Source: Atherinomorus stipes
Taxonomy: Eukaryota; Chordata; Actinopteri; Atheriniformes; Atherinidae
Assembly: GCA_023101725.1 (NCBI GenBank)
Contig: JALJCO010003488.1
Span: 62,001 to 126,000 of the forward strand
Reading direction: 5' to 3'
DNA: 64,000 nt
The translations under genes were made by a program, and so were the position numbers. This document shows, in pieces, positions 23,705 to 36,000 of this stretch; position 1 is the first letter of the stretch; every line of letters starts with the position of its first letter. The notes under the pieces are model-generated. The model did not search any database and was not told the DNA's origin. It saw nothing but the letters and a program-made list of their open reading frames with translations.

Positions 23705-25586
23705 AATAGCGTTTGTATAAAATAGAAGAATCTGTCTTGCAGCTGCAGACAGATACACGGGTTATTTCATCAAGCTGACTGCAGGTAATGAAATGTATGA
23801 CTGGTTTTGGGTTCTTATCTGGATCATTTCTGTGAACTTTGCTTTAAAATGACTTATGTTGGGCTGTTTTTTAACCCAGTCACTCAGTTGGGTATGATTC
23901 TGTTGGAGGGGGCGGGGCTAATCTCAAAACTCAAACGTATCTGGATCACAAAGGCTCATGGGAAATACAACTGCAGCAGGAATTTAGCCTTTTAGCATGA
24001 GATTTTCTTCTGTTTTTATCGAAATTTTACACCCTTTTCTTGGCATATTCTTTTGCTTTACAAATCTTCATAACGATTTGGTTTCTTTATTAAGTTATCT
24101 GCTGTTTTACTGCAGCAAATTTAATATAATTGATCAATGAAATTATTTATCAAAATGATTTAATGATTTAAATCAATGAAAATCTTTAAACTTATAAATT
24201 TATTTTAAAATGTGAATACATATTTTGTAAACATATAAAAAAAAACATCTAAAAACCCAACCCAACACAACTGACTGTATTTTTGTTCAAATCTGTATTT
24301 CCAGGACATTATACAGATTCTCAACAATATAAAAATGATTTCAAGGTTTAAATACAAATAAATGTGTTATCTTATAGTAAACTCAGTCAGTGTTGTCACA
24401 AATGCTTATCACCTTTGCAGGTTTAAAAGTGAGGTTATATGTCTGTGAGCCTCGGTCGGTGTCTGCCCTAAGGTCCATATGACTTTGGATAAACGTGTAA
24501 TTATACACACGGCACAGCCAAGTTTCCTCCTGTCAAGTGTTGAGTTTGACAGACAGTCCAGCTCCTGGGAAAAGTGGCATTGCAGCGGAGTGGAGAGAAT
24601 TAAGAGCTTTGAGTGACGCCTCCAGGCAGGCTCATGTGATACTCTGTAAGAGAAGGGCTAATATCTTACAGTCCGCAAGGCATTTACCAGAAGCTTGTAC
24701 CCGTTCACCACCGATCAAGACCAAAAGTATCAAAACACGGGGAGAATGAGTCTGACCTGCTGCTCAGCTCTCTTCCATGAAGAACTGATGGAGGGTTCAG
24801 TTGTTGGTCATTTGCAGAAAAAGCAGAGTAAAAAGGTACCTCGCCAAAATGTTGGGGGGTAAAGCTCAGCTGCCAGACATGATGTCCAAGTTAGGCATGT
24901 AAAATGTGACACCGCAGAACATTCGGTCTATGAGCCGCAGCCGTGATGTAATCCATGATACATGGCAATAAAATGCAGAAAATCCTCTTTTGTAAAACAT
25001 GAGAGGGCGATGTCAGCCTGTGTGATTGATGGAATTGTTACAGAGTCCACTTAGCAATCCTCTAAATTTAGATCTGATTTTGTATCCCTGTTCTGAGCAT
25101 GGCTCTCTGGCCCGGGACCCAGCATTACCTCAGCCGCAGAGCTGTGAGCACAGAGTCTGCTGTCATCCAGTCGTAATAGTAACTGTTGGCATGTTTAGCT
25201 CAGCGCAGCCTGCAGTGTAATGGCAAAACAAGAGCAATTGTTCACATCCACATATGCTGCAAACTGAAAACATGCTGGTGTTTGTGCCGGCATGTTCACA
25301 CAGAGAAGTAAAGAGGCCCAGAGCCGTCTGGTTTCCCTCAAAGCCTTCACTCGTATAGCTGTATTTGCATTTTGACAAATGTTCCTGTTGTGAATAATCA
25401 CGAGGCATCAGGTCCACCTTATGAGCTGGATGCTGATGTAAGAGGAGAAAGCCAAGCGGGATGATGACATCCGCCTTTATTAAGCTCTGGATTTCATTAG
25501 AATTAAAGCAGTATTTCATTCACACAGAGTATGTGTTTATAAGAGATGTGTGGAGGGCAAAGGCAACACGAGGAGGCTCCAACCGC
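23705..25586. other. Unassigned DNA, possible small TIR element at 23851-24270
   Basis: TGTTGGGCTGTTTTTTAACC near 23851 and a loosely complementary AAAACCCAACCCAACACA near 24247 could be the ends of a degraded TIR element, but the match is weak. The segment 24400-25520 shows no repeats and no convincing coding sequence. Confidence 0.3.
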
Positions 25587-26491
25587 CATCCATCCATCCA
25601 TCCATCCATCCATCCATCCAACCATCCATCCATCCATCCATCCATCCATCCATCTATCCGTCCATCCATCCATCCATAGTCAATCCATCCATCCACCCAT
25701 CCATCCATTGATCCGTCATCGATCCATCAATCTATCTATCCGTCCATCCATCATAGTCTATCCATCCATCCATCCATCCATCTATCCGTCCATCCATCCA
25801 TCCATCCATCCATCCATCCATCCATCCATCCATCTATCCGTCATCGATCCATCAATCTATTCGTCCATCCATCCATCCATAGTCCATCCATCCATCTATC
25901 CATCATCGATCCATCAATCTATCTATCCGTCCATCCATCCAGCCGTCTATCCGTCCATCTATCCATCCATAGTCCATCCATCCATCCGTCTATCCATCCA
26001 TCCATCCATCCATCCGTCATCGATCCATCAATCTATCCGCCTCCATCCATCCATCCGTCCATCCGTCCGTCCATCCGTCCATCCATCTATCCGTCATCGA
26101 TCCATCAATCTATCTATCCGTCCATCCATCCATCCATCCATAGTCCATCCATCCATCCATCCATCCATCCATCCATCCGTCTATCCATCCATCCATCTAT
26201 CCATCCATCCATCCATCCATCCATCTGTCCGTCATCGATCCATCAATCTATCTATCCGTCCATCCATCCATAGTCCATCCATCCATCCATCAATCTATCT
26301 ATCCGTCCATCCATCCATAGTCCATCCATCCATCCATCCATCTATCCGTCCATCCATCCATCCATCCATAGTCCATCCATCCATCCATCCATCCATAGTC
26401 GATCCATCCATCCATCCATCTGTCCATCCATCCATCCATCTATCCGTCCATCCAGCCATCCATTGTCCATCCATCCATCCATACAGTATAT

Positions 26492-26527
<36 letters not shown>

Positions 26528-26735
26528 CCATCTGTCCGTCCATCCATCCATCCATCCATATATCCATCCATCCATCCATCCATTCATTCGTTCATCCATA
26601 CATTCATTTGTCCATCCATCCACCCATCTGTCCGTCCATCCATCCATCCATCCATACATACATTCATCCATCCATTTATTCATCCATCCATCCATCTGTC
26701 CACATCCATCCATCTATCCATCTATCCCTACATCA
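25587..26735. repeat. Long ATCC tetranucleotide array with higher-order variants
   Basis: Over 1.1 kb of CATC/ATCC units are interspersed with CCGT, TCTA and CATAGTC variants. The longer variant TCATCGATCCATCAATCTAT recurs six times (near 25717, 25842, 25901, 26017, 26095 and 26231). A continuous open frame through the array (about 25546-27129) is an artefact of a 12-base reading cycle that yields Ile-His-Pro-Ser repeats. Confidence 0.95.
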
Positions 26736-27867
26736 ATGCATCCATCCCTACATCCTCACCCTTCCACATCATTCATCCTACCATCCTCCCTCCTCCCCCC
26801 TCAACCATCCATCTTTTCTTCCTCGTCCATCTTTCCATCATCCTCTTCATCCCTCCTTTTTTACTCCACATCAACTCCTTCTTGTTGTCATGCAGGAAGT
26901 GATGACAGAGGACTGGAATGAACTGAGGAACACTGAAAGGACATGGAAGAACTACAGGCCCATTTTTGCTCTACGGTGGACGGATATTTCACCAGCTGAC
27001 ACCATCAATCAGCAACAGAGGAAACCTGGAAGCTCAAACGCTGATGACTACATAACAATTACACAGGCAACACGAAGTAAAACAGAACAGCGTCTACAAA
27101 ATAAAACAGAAAACAAGACAACAAGATGACTGAAACAGTACCAGAAACCAAAACAACTAAACCATGAACCCAGGAACCAGTTCCGTTCTCCCTCTTCAAG
27201 CCAGCTTAGGGGTCTAAAGTCAGCCTGGGTAACGAAACATATGTTGCCTCAGAACGTATAAACAAAAAGGCTTGCGCGGTAGAAACTTACACCAGACAAA
27301 TCAAAGACCGACATGCTGACTGGAAACAAGATAAAGGACAATGGGAAGTGAAATTCAACACTAAGATTGAGAATAATGATCTAAATTTGAATTATGATGT
27401 TGACACAGTTTCATAATGAACCATTTACATGAGATTAAAAATCTGGATGTGTCCTCTGGAAATGTGTGCAAATAAGGTCAAAACTGAGCAAATACTTGGG
27501 AGTAGCTGGAAGCAGACAATCAATGAGACTAAATTAAAAGCAGTTGCCTGAAAAAATATATATATATTTGAATTATTAAACATATCAGGAAATTATTGGC
27601 ATGCATTTCAAAGTAAATGAGAAACTGAGATGGGTAAATCATTGAAAAACATCCACATCAGAAGTAGTCATTTTATTCCCAGGACATACTAACCAGTGTG
27701 ATTGCAACATATGGGTCGAACTGATTCAGATGTTTGTTGGATCTGCAAGTAGGATGGCTGTACCTTTAAAATGTGGTGTAGTCATTCAGGAAAATGTTCA
27801 GCAATTTTCAGATGAAATGACGGTGTTCTGTTCTGATTCAGAATTTTGCATTTTGAGCTGTAGTTTT
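26736..27867. other. Pyrimidine-rich edge and unassigned DNA
   Basis: The array grades into C/T-rich sequence to about 26880. After that I see no gene or named repeat. Confidence 0.4.
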
Positions 27868-28405
27868 ATCACAGACCGTTAATAGAGAGGGACAAACCTT
27901 CCGCTACGTCACCCGTTTGCTTCTGGAGAGCCAAAAGTGAAGTCAGTTGGGCGTGTCCCACCGTCGCCATCTTGCTGTGTCATGTGTGTCATCACTCCCG
28001 GAAAATAATAAAAAGGACAAAAGGAAAGGCCGCTCCAAGCCGCGGGGCCAATGGTTGATAGCTGACGTACTCTGGGCTAAACGCTAACCGAGCTAACTCA
28101 AAGCTAACAGGAGCTAACGAAGATTAGCCCCCTACAAACTGAGAGCAAACAAAGAGCTAACTGATAGCCACCAACCTGCAGGCCAGGCTTCTGGTCTGCA
28201 GCATGTCAATCAAAAGGACACACCCTTAATTATGTGTAATTTCAAGATTAAATAACATCTAAATGGATGAGTTATAAAAAACAATTCGCCCCCTTACAGT
28301 TTACATGAAGGAAAACTTGACCTATTAAACCTAAAATGATTTTTTAAACCAGGCTGTAAACATGTTTATTTCTGCTGTGAAGTTGGACTTTTTAACATGG
28401 GGTCT
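27868..28405 (+). repeat. Dispersed repeat of unknown class, copy 1
   Basis: The segment aligns with the reverse complement of 51945-53280. Shared stretches include CAGACCGTTAATAGAGA, AGTTGGGCGTGTC, CAGCTGACGTACTCTGGGC, GCTAACAGGAGCTAACGA and AAATGGATGAGTTATAAAAA. Part of it also occurs at 19438-19560. No coding capacity or clear TIR is visible. Confidence 0.8.
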
Positions 28406-30643
28406 GTTTTCATATGTCTTTTCATATGTGAGTGATGGAGAAAGAAATTTCACAGAAAGCTCCAGTATGTAGCCTGACAGCAGCTTACTGTAGCAGCCCA
28501 GCTAATGATAAGTATGGGGCAAGTGGCCCCCACGTCTAAGTTTGCCTTAAAAACATGCTTTTTTTCCACACTGAAGGGCTCGGATAGTCTCAACGAGTGT
28601 TCGACAACATACTAGAGAGGAGAAATGAACTAAAGTATCAACATTACCTGTCGATCACTATTTGTTTTGGTGTCTGTGTCCAAATCTGGGGATGCTGGAA
28701 ATCAAATCTCGTTCCAAAATCGCGGGATAACTTGCCTCCCCCACTGGTGTTTTGTTTGGTTTGTCCAGAATAATCAACACCATGTTAAATAGTGGTGTTT
28801 GTTGTTTTTAGTTTGATAAATACGTTGAATAAATATGTTTTCACTGCTAATGAACAATGACTTCTGAGTCAGAGTTATGCATGTCCAGCATCGTCCCCCT
28901 CAGAAGATGTAGCTTTCTGTGTACAAAGCTGCCACTTTGCATCTGCTTTTCGGATGTACTTAGAAAAAGCTCCTGCAATCCGTCTCACGGTTGATAAATC
29001 GCTTTGCGAGTGCTAAATTATTATTTTTACATTTTCTCCTCCCAAAACTCATAGTTGCCTGTAAACGCCCCATATAGACCCCTTCAGAGTTTACAAGCAC
29101 AGTGATGTTTTTGGCGGGCAGGGCTTAGCATGGAGGCGAAAGCAGCTCTAGCTGCTATGCTAACTTAACAAGCGGCAGCTAGCAGGTTTTGGTGGCTCTT
29201 TCATAAATGAAGAGTTTTCAAACAAGTGTTACAGTATCGGAATATGTCCAGACAATCACTGCGCGGCGTGATAGATGTTTTAGTAAATTAACACCAGCAG
29301 ATGCAGGCTGGCTGATGCAGACACCTTACAGGAGGAATGACGATCTTCTGCTGCAGACGGTGGAGTGGCCGGATATTCCAGGACATCATCTAGAAGCTCA
29401 GAGCAAAGAAATAGCTGGATGCTTACAAATATGTCAGAAATGGTCACGACACGTTCTAATTATAAAATACACCAATGTACGTTTGGATCTTTGTGTGCTG
29501 CGGTCGGAAGTTCTGCTGAGCCAGATCAAAGCAAGATGAACGACATGAGACCTGGACCATCATCAATCGGGAAAACCTTATCATTTTAACAGCAAGCTGC
29601 ACCTGCATGCTGGTAAGTTAAAGCTAATGGAAATACTTGCAATGCAGCGCTACATTTACTCCGTTACATTTACTTCAGTACATTTTTACATAAATTGTAC
29701 TTTTAAAATTAATTTATTATGATATACTTTCTACTTTTACTGAAGTACATTTATGAGAAAGAGACGCGACTTCTACTGCGTTACAACAGCATACATCCCG
29801 CTCGTTACTTTTATTTTTGGTCTTATAAGTGTGTACATCACAGTTTGTTTGTTTTGTTAGAGAGACACGTGAGCGTTTCACTAAACAAACACAGCTTGCT
29901 GTCATGAGATACGTTTCACTATGTACCACCAATCAGGTGTAGCCAGGCAGTCATGTGACGATGCTCAAAAGAACAATTTTAGCTGCAAGCTGAAACACAC
30001 AAACGCAAGAGGGATGTAGCGGTAATCTACACGAAGACTGAAACAGCAGCGTGTGGTTCAGGAGTCCAGACTTCCTAACTGCACATTCCAGCGATGTTTG
30101 CCTTCCAGACGACATAAAAGATCAGCTGTGCAAGTCACGTTTCAGGAACAAAATCTCAACCTCAAACGTACTTAATAAAGTTGTAATAAGCTGAGTTTTG
30201 TTCGCTGCTGAAACAATCCTGCATCAGACTTGAATCTGTGGTAGAATGTGAACCTTCATCAACTTGTTTTTACGGTGTTCAGTTTTTTCTCGCAGTTTTT
30301 CTTAGAGGAACATCATCATGTCATGTTACAGCTACGTTGGCAGCCTCCTCTCAGCTGATCAGGGATGTAGGCGCGTCACAGCCGCAGGAGGAATTCCCAA
30401 GGCTGCGACGAGGCTGCGCTTTATTTATTTAACCTTTATTTAAAGGGACTTCAGGCAGGAATTTAAAAAACAAACAAACATGAATGACCATTTTTTTTCA
30501 TACTAATGAGTGATGAAGCGCTAAATACCAAAAATAACGTTTCCACCCATGTTTCTCTCCGTTGCCTTGAACAGGCTGTGTGCTACAAAATGCGCTGCAA
30601 TTCGGTGCCCGAATTTCCCGCGCTGCCCTGCGGACGTGACGTC
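28406..30643. other. Unassigned DNA around one coding-like open frame
   Basis: Apart from the open frame at 29207-29539 no gene is seen. The segment 29640-29780 has TACTTTTACTGAAGTACATTT-like text typical of degraded dispersed repeats. The 17-bp L1 target duplication ends the stretch. Confidence 0.4.
29207..29539 (+). CDS. Unrecognised 110-codon open frame, possibly a transposon fragment
   Basis: The frame from ATG 29207 to the stop at 29537-29539 encodes a protein of mixed, non-repetitive composition. It includes PADAGWLMQTPYRRNDDLLL, VEWPDIPGHHLEA and IAGCLQICQKWSRH. The text looks more protein-like than other short frames in the window, but I cannot assign a domain, signal peptide or membrane segment. 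Upstream sequence from about 29070 (CCATATAGACCCCTTCAGAG) resembles the end of a DNA transposon, so a transposon-derived accessory protein is possible. A splice-donor-like GTAAGT occurs at about 29611, after the frame has closed. No expression evidence is available from sequence; treat this as a candidate only. Confidence 0.25.
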   Translation: MKSFQTSVTVSEYVQTITARRDRCFSKLTPADAGWLMQTPYRRNDDLLLQTVEWPDIPGHHLEAQSKEIAGCLQICQKWSRHVLIIKYTNVRLDLCVLRSEVLLSQIKAR

Positions 30644-30660
30644 AAATGACCTACATCCGC
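30644..30660 (+). repeat. Left target-site duplication of the full-length L1
   Basis: AAATGACCTACATCCGC is repeated exactly at 37347-37363. A perfect 17-bp duplication implies a fairly recent insertion. Confidence 0.95.
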
Positions 30661-30820
30661 GGACTTCCGGTTTGACGCGGGATGGAGTAGGCAGCAAGTC
30701 GGAAGAGCTCTGTAATAACTCGACATTTTCCTGACATTCACAACCCTATTTGCCTACTTTGAGCGTGGTGAACCCACTTCTAAAGTGAACCTCTGAGTTT
30801 TTGTTCTTGAAAGAATAAAC
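30661..30820 (+). promoter_or_regulatory. Presumed L1 5' UTR / internal promoter region
   Basis: These 160 bp separate the 5' junction from the ORF1 start. L1 elements normally carry an internal promoter here. That role is inferred from position; no specific factor site is asserted. Confidence 0.4.
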
Positions 30821-31681
30821 ATGGGCAGGACGAACGCAGCAAAGGGTAAAAAAGCAGACAACGGAGGCGAGGACAGACAAGATGGCGACTTAGCTTACGA
30901 GCTACAAGCTAGTAATGATCCGACACAAAGCGACGACAGCAGCCCACAGGCGGCATCTCTGACTGAGATTCAAAAACTGCTCGCTGGGATGGAGGAACGG
31001 ATTATTACACACCTGACAACACAAATTTTAGCCAACCACGCTGCCATCGCCAAACACGACCAAACCATCCAGGCAATTGAAACTTCAATGAACGACTTTG
31101 ACGGGAGGCTAACTACACTCGAATCGGCGGTCGGAAAACTTACGAAAGAGAACGAACAACTGCAGTTAAAAGTAGACGACCTCGAGAACCGATCCAGAAG
31201 GTGCAACATTCGTATAACAGGCATACCAGAGGGAGCAGAAGCCAACCAACCAACCTCTTTCGTCGAATCCTGCTTGGAAGAGGTCTTCGGTCCCAACGCC
31301 TTCTCCCATCCTCTGACCGTTGACAGAGCGCACAGGCTGGCCACCCATAGACGGCGAGACGGCGCGCCCCGACCATTCATAGCCTGCATCCACCGCTTCC
31401 AGCTGAAGCTACGGATCTTGCAGCTGGCACGAGAGAAAGGTTCCCTGTCCTACAGAGGCTCGGAGATTCACATTTACCCTGATTACAGCGCCGAGGTGGC
31501 AAGAAAGAGGGCCGCTTTTTGCTCGGTCAAGACCAAGCTGAGGGAAGCGGGATACCAGTTCAGCCTGCGCTTCCCGGCAAAACTCCGGGTGGTTGCGGAC
31601 GGATCCAAGCGCGAGTTCAGCTCTCCGACCGAAGTCATCGCCTTCTTAGAGGACAGACGACCTGCTGGAGGAGACTCCTGA
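30821..31681 (+). CDS. L1 ORF1p, RNA-binding chaperone
   Basis: The 286-residue frame is uninterrupted. Residues 1-45 are polar and disordered-looking. Residues about 46-125 form a heptad-rich coiled coil (including LTTLESAVGKLTKENEQLQL), expected to trimerise. Residues about 126-205 match the ORF1p RNA-recognition fold, opening with RRCNIRITGIPEG and containing VDRAHRL. Residues about 214-280 match the C-terminal domain (IHIYPDYSAEVARKRAAF, then RFPAKLRV). This is the Transposase_22-type L1 ORF1 architecture. The protein coats L1 RNA and assists strand annealing during target-primed reverse transcription. The start ATG gives the expected N-terminus. ORF1 is noticeably richer in G+C than ORF2 downstream. 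Confidence 0.92.
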   Translation: MGRTNAAKGKKADNGGEDRQDGDLAYELQASNDPTQSDDSSPQAASLTEIQKLLAGMEERIITHLTTQILANHAAIAKHDQTIQAIETSMNDFDGRLTTLESAVGKLTKENEQLQLKVDDLENRSRRCNIRITGIPEGAEANQPTSFVESCLEEVFGPNAFSHPLTVDRAHRLATHRRRDGAPRPFIACIHRFQLKLRILQLAREKGSLSYRGSEIHIYPDYSAEVARKRAAFCSVKTKLREAGYQFSLRFPAKLRVVADGSKREFSSPTEVIAFLEDRRPAGGDS

Positions 31682-33025
31682 TCAAACGTGATCCCGCCGC
31701 TAAAAGAAGACAACCGAAGATTACTCTTTACTCTTCTAAAGTCTGCCACCCGGACTCACCGGTGAGTGACCACAGAAAGCTGATCTAGCTAAGGTGTTAA
31801 AGCAACGGAGAACTGAAAGGGGCATCCTCATACTACTAATTTAATTGTTATTAAGAGAATACACGGCGGCATTTATTTCTGTCTATTGCACCACGACTGG
31901 ACATTATCTGGCTCGCACTGTGCCTCTGACATTACGAACATAAGCTGGGTTAAATTACTTCATTTACTGTTAATGTATATTACCTGTGTTGGATCTGGTC
32001 AGAGATCTGTTCCTGCTACACTTTTACTAGCAAGATTGCCCTAGATATTGTACTTTATTTGTATTTTTTTTTAAGTCTTCAAAGCCGCCTGTCTTCAGTT
32101 AAGGATGCTGCCTTTTTTCCACTTAGTATTAGGCTGGACATTATACTCGTAAACCCAGCCAATATTATTTCTATTATTTTGTATGATTTTATGATTTACT
32201 ATTGTCTACTTTCTGTTGTCCAAAATTATCAAACTGACGCTAGAGGGTCACATAAAATGCTTTTGCAGACTGACACTTTGCTTCCTAATCAACAACCTTA
32301 GAACGTAAACTCTTTCTCCCATTGCCCAAGGCAATTTTATTTTTGTACCTTTTATTATTTTTAATATTATTTTATTTTTATTCATTTAATTTTTTTAAAT
32401 TGTGATAGCTGGGTCACACAAAACATTTTCACGGCTTTGTTCACAATTTGAAAACTTCAGGACAACTTAAACAATTAAAATGTGAAAAGCTGTCATGATC
32501 AAGTTCATATTTCCCAGCAATATTTGGCAATGCATCCATTATTACGGCTTGCCAGTCTCTCCTTTTTTTATTTTTTTTTTATTTTATTTATTTATTTTTT
32601 TCCTCCCTCTCTCTCCTCACTTGGGAGATGGCAAGTGCAGGTTGCAATGTTACTATTATTTAGATGCTTGTGATGTTAAGGTTCGCCATGCTCAAATACA
32701 CATGTGTATGTATGTACATGCATATGTGTATATATTTCTTCATCTTGTGTTTGAAAGAAATAGCCACATAATAACAGAGTTTGAAGTGTAGGGTAAAACA
32801 ATGCACAAAGTGTGTAATGGTAAAAACCAAGGGATAGGTTTCTCAGGTTTACGTATGATCTGGAGTGTGTTATTTTTTTTATTTTTTTGTTTTTGTCTTT
32901 TTCCTTTCTTTTTTTTCTCTTTCTCCTTTTTTCCTCTCCGTTTCCTTTTTTAAATACTAATTTTCACGGTTCCCTCCCCCAGTGTTCTCTGCCGCTACCT
33001 GGTCCCAAGACAGAACACCATTTGA
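31682..33025 (+). other. Long L1 inter-ORF spacer
   Basis: The 1.34-kb gap between ORF1 and ORF2 is AT-rich with T-rich tracts near 32560-32600 and 32870-32950. No coherent ORF or domain is seen. In mammalian L1 the gap is only tens of bases, so this spacer is unusually long by that standard. An internal start for ORF2 translation could lie here, but nothing in the sequence proves it. Confidence 0.6.
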
Positions 33026-36000
33026 TTGTCATTAAATTACTTTGTTTGCAACCTTTTAATCCCCTTAACCAGTATAAGTACCTACCACAATAAGGTAACT
33101 AAAAATCCCACCAAGTTCATATCCTGGAATGTCAAAGGAGTAAACAACCCAGTTAAAAGACAAAAAGTATTGTCTCATTTACAGCAACTTAAAGTAGACA
33201 TAGCATTTTTACAAGAAACTCACTTATGTAATAACAATGTTGCCAGCCTCAAACGAAGCTGGGTTGGTCAACTCTATCATTCCAAACTTAATGCAAAGGC
33301 AAGGGGGGCAGCCATATTGATAAACAAAAACATTTCCTTCCAATCTCAAGAAGTAATCAGTGACCCTAATGGGCGATATATCATTGTTGTTGGACAACTC
33401 TTTGCCAATCCTGTAATTTTAGTAAACTTATACGCACCAAATTGTGACGATAGTAATTTTTTTGAAAAATTGTTCCTGACGATACCCAAGATCGATAATG
33501 GTTATCTTATAATAGGAGGAGACTTCAACCTTGTTTTGGATATCTCCTTGGACAGGTCGTCAACTAACCCCCAGAGTCTGTCAAGGTCAGCAGGAGTGGT
33601 GAATGATTTTATGTGTCAATGTGGCCTCTCAGATGTTTGGAGGTTTCAGTTCCCGCAGACTCGAAGTTATTCCTTTTTCTCAAATGTACATCATACTTAC
33701 ACCCGTATAGATTATTTTCTCCTTGACAACAGACTTCTACCCATGGTTAAAACATGCTCATACACCAGCATTGTTATATCAGATCACAGTGCCATCCAAT
33801 TTGACCTAGACCTTCCAAACCGCCCTCCCCCTAACAGAATCTGGAGATTCAATCCCCTCTTACTGTCAGATGAGAAATTTATAGCATTTATATCATCCCA
33901 GATCGAACTTTTCTTAGACACAAATACTTCCCCACAGATTTCATTTGCCACACTATGGGAGACCCTTAAAGCATACATTCGGGGACAAATCATAGCTTAC
34001 TCCTCCACACTTAAGAGAGAAAAAAACTCTAAATTACAAGAGATCTCTCAAAAAATACGAGATGTCGACTTGAAATATGCTCAATCCCGGAATCCAGACC
34101 TTTACAAGGAACGCTTGAGATTACAGACGGAATTCGATCTTTTAACCACTGATGAGGCAACACGCCTTATTATGAAAGCCAGACATAATGCATACGAATT
34201 TGGCGATAAAGCTAGTAGTCTGTTGGCTCTGCAAGCACGGCAGGCCGCAGCAACTCGCTCCATTACAAAAATTCAATCACCTACAGGAGAAATTTTAACA
34301 GACCATGATGATATAAATAAAGCTTTTCTCTTATTCTATTCTGACCTTTATTCTTCGGAATGCAGTGATGACGCTGATTTTCCAACTAACTTTTTTGAAA
34401 ATCTGCCTATTCCCAATGTATCAGAGGACCAAAATACTAAGTTGTGTGCCAACATCTCCACTTCAGAAATTATTACTGCTATTAACGCAATGCAAAACAA
34501 CAAGTCACCCGGCCCCGACGGGTTTACATGCGAATTTTATAAAAAATTTGCCCGTCTTCTAGCACCAACTCTCCAAGCCATGTTCAAAGAAGCACTTTCC
34601 CTTGGCATTCTTCCCATGACTCTAAGACAGGCTTCAATCTCATTGTTGGCAAAAAGAATAAAGATCCACTTTCTTGTGCATCTTACCGTCCAATTTCCCT
34701 GCTAAATGTGGACTTTAAAATATTATCCAAAGTATTAGCTAGGCGACTAGAGAATGTGATCCCAGATATTATTTCACCCAACCAAACAGGATTCATTCAA
34801 GGCCGGCATTCTTATTCAAACTTGAGAAAACTATTCAACATTGTCCACTCGGCCCGGTCAACATGCCCCGAGGTAGTAATTTCACTCGACGCTGAAAAGG
34901 CTTTTGACCGGGTCGAGTGGAATCATCTATTTTTCACCCTTAAAAAATTTGGCTTTAAAGAGGAGTTTATAGCCTGGATTAGACTGCTCTATTCTTCCCC
35001 CCTGGCATCTGTGATTTCTAATAACACCCAATCTGATTACTTCCCCCTGAAACGGGGAACAAGACAGGGGTGCCCCCTATCTCCCCTCTTGTTTGCCGTG
35101 GCCATTGAGCCGTTGGCGATTGCTCTACAATACTGTACAAACTTTAAAGGTATACAGAGGGAGGGTATAGAGTTTAAAACATCCCTTTATGCAGATGACC
35201 TACTCTTATACGTTTCCGATCCAGTCTCTTCAATTCCCTACATTCTAGATATTCTTAGTCAGTTTGGAAAGATTTCTGGGTACAAACTGAATTTGCAGAA
35301 AAAGCGAACTTCTTCCCTTAAACTCTGAGGCAGATGAAATCCCCCCAAGTCTTTTCCCCTTTAAAAAGGTCCAAGATGGCTTTAGATACTTGGGAATTGA
35401 GGTTACTCGTTCTTTTCCTACCACTTTTAAGAAAAATTTTATGGTAGTCCTTAATAAATGTAAGCAAGATATGAACCGATGGGCCTCTCTACCACTTTCA
35501 GTAGCAGGACGCGTAAACCTTATTAAGATGATAGTACTACCAAAATTTTTATACCTCTTCCAAAACATTCCAATTTTGATAAGAAAAACTTTTTTTAAAA
35601 CGCTTGATAAAACCATTGTCTCTTTTATCTGGGCAAACAAACCTAGTCGTATTAGCAGGACCCACCTCCAGGGATCAAAATGCTCAGGAGGACTTGCATT
35701 GCCGAACTTTGTTTTTTACTACTGGGCATGCAATATCCAGAAACTAATTCACTGGTTTGAAGATAAATCAATCACAGATAAAGTAGACTGGGTGCAACTT
35801 GAGCTTTTATCATGCCAACATGACTTGGTTTCAGTGATCTGTGCAGCCTTGCCCCTTGTTGGCAAAAGTTTGAGCTCTAATAGAATAGTTAATCACACCA
35901 TAAGAATCTGGGCCCAGTTTAGAAAACATTTTGGACTGCAGAGACCCTCTATCCTTTCACCTGTTAAGTCGAATCATATGTTCATTCCCTCCTGTACTGA

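Noticed and set aside
25546..27129. 527-codon open frame rich in Ile-His-Pro-Ser
   Set aside because: It is the translation of an ATCC tetranucleotide array; the same repeat gives open frames on both strands.
30970..31389. 139-codon minus-strand frame and related frames opposite L1 ORF1
   Set aside because: These are antisense shadows of the well-supported ORF1 coding sequence.
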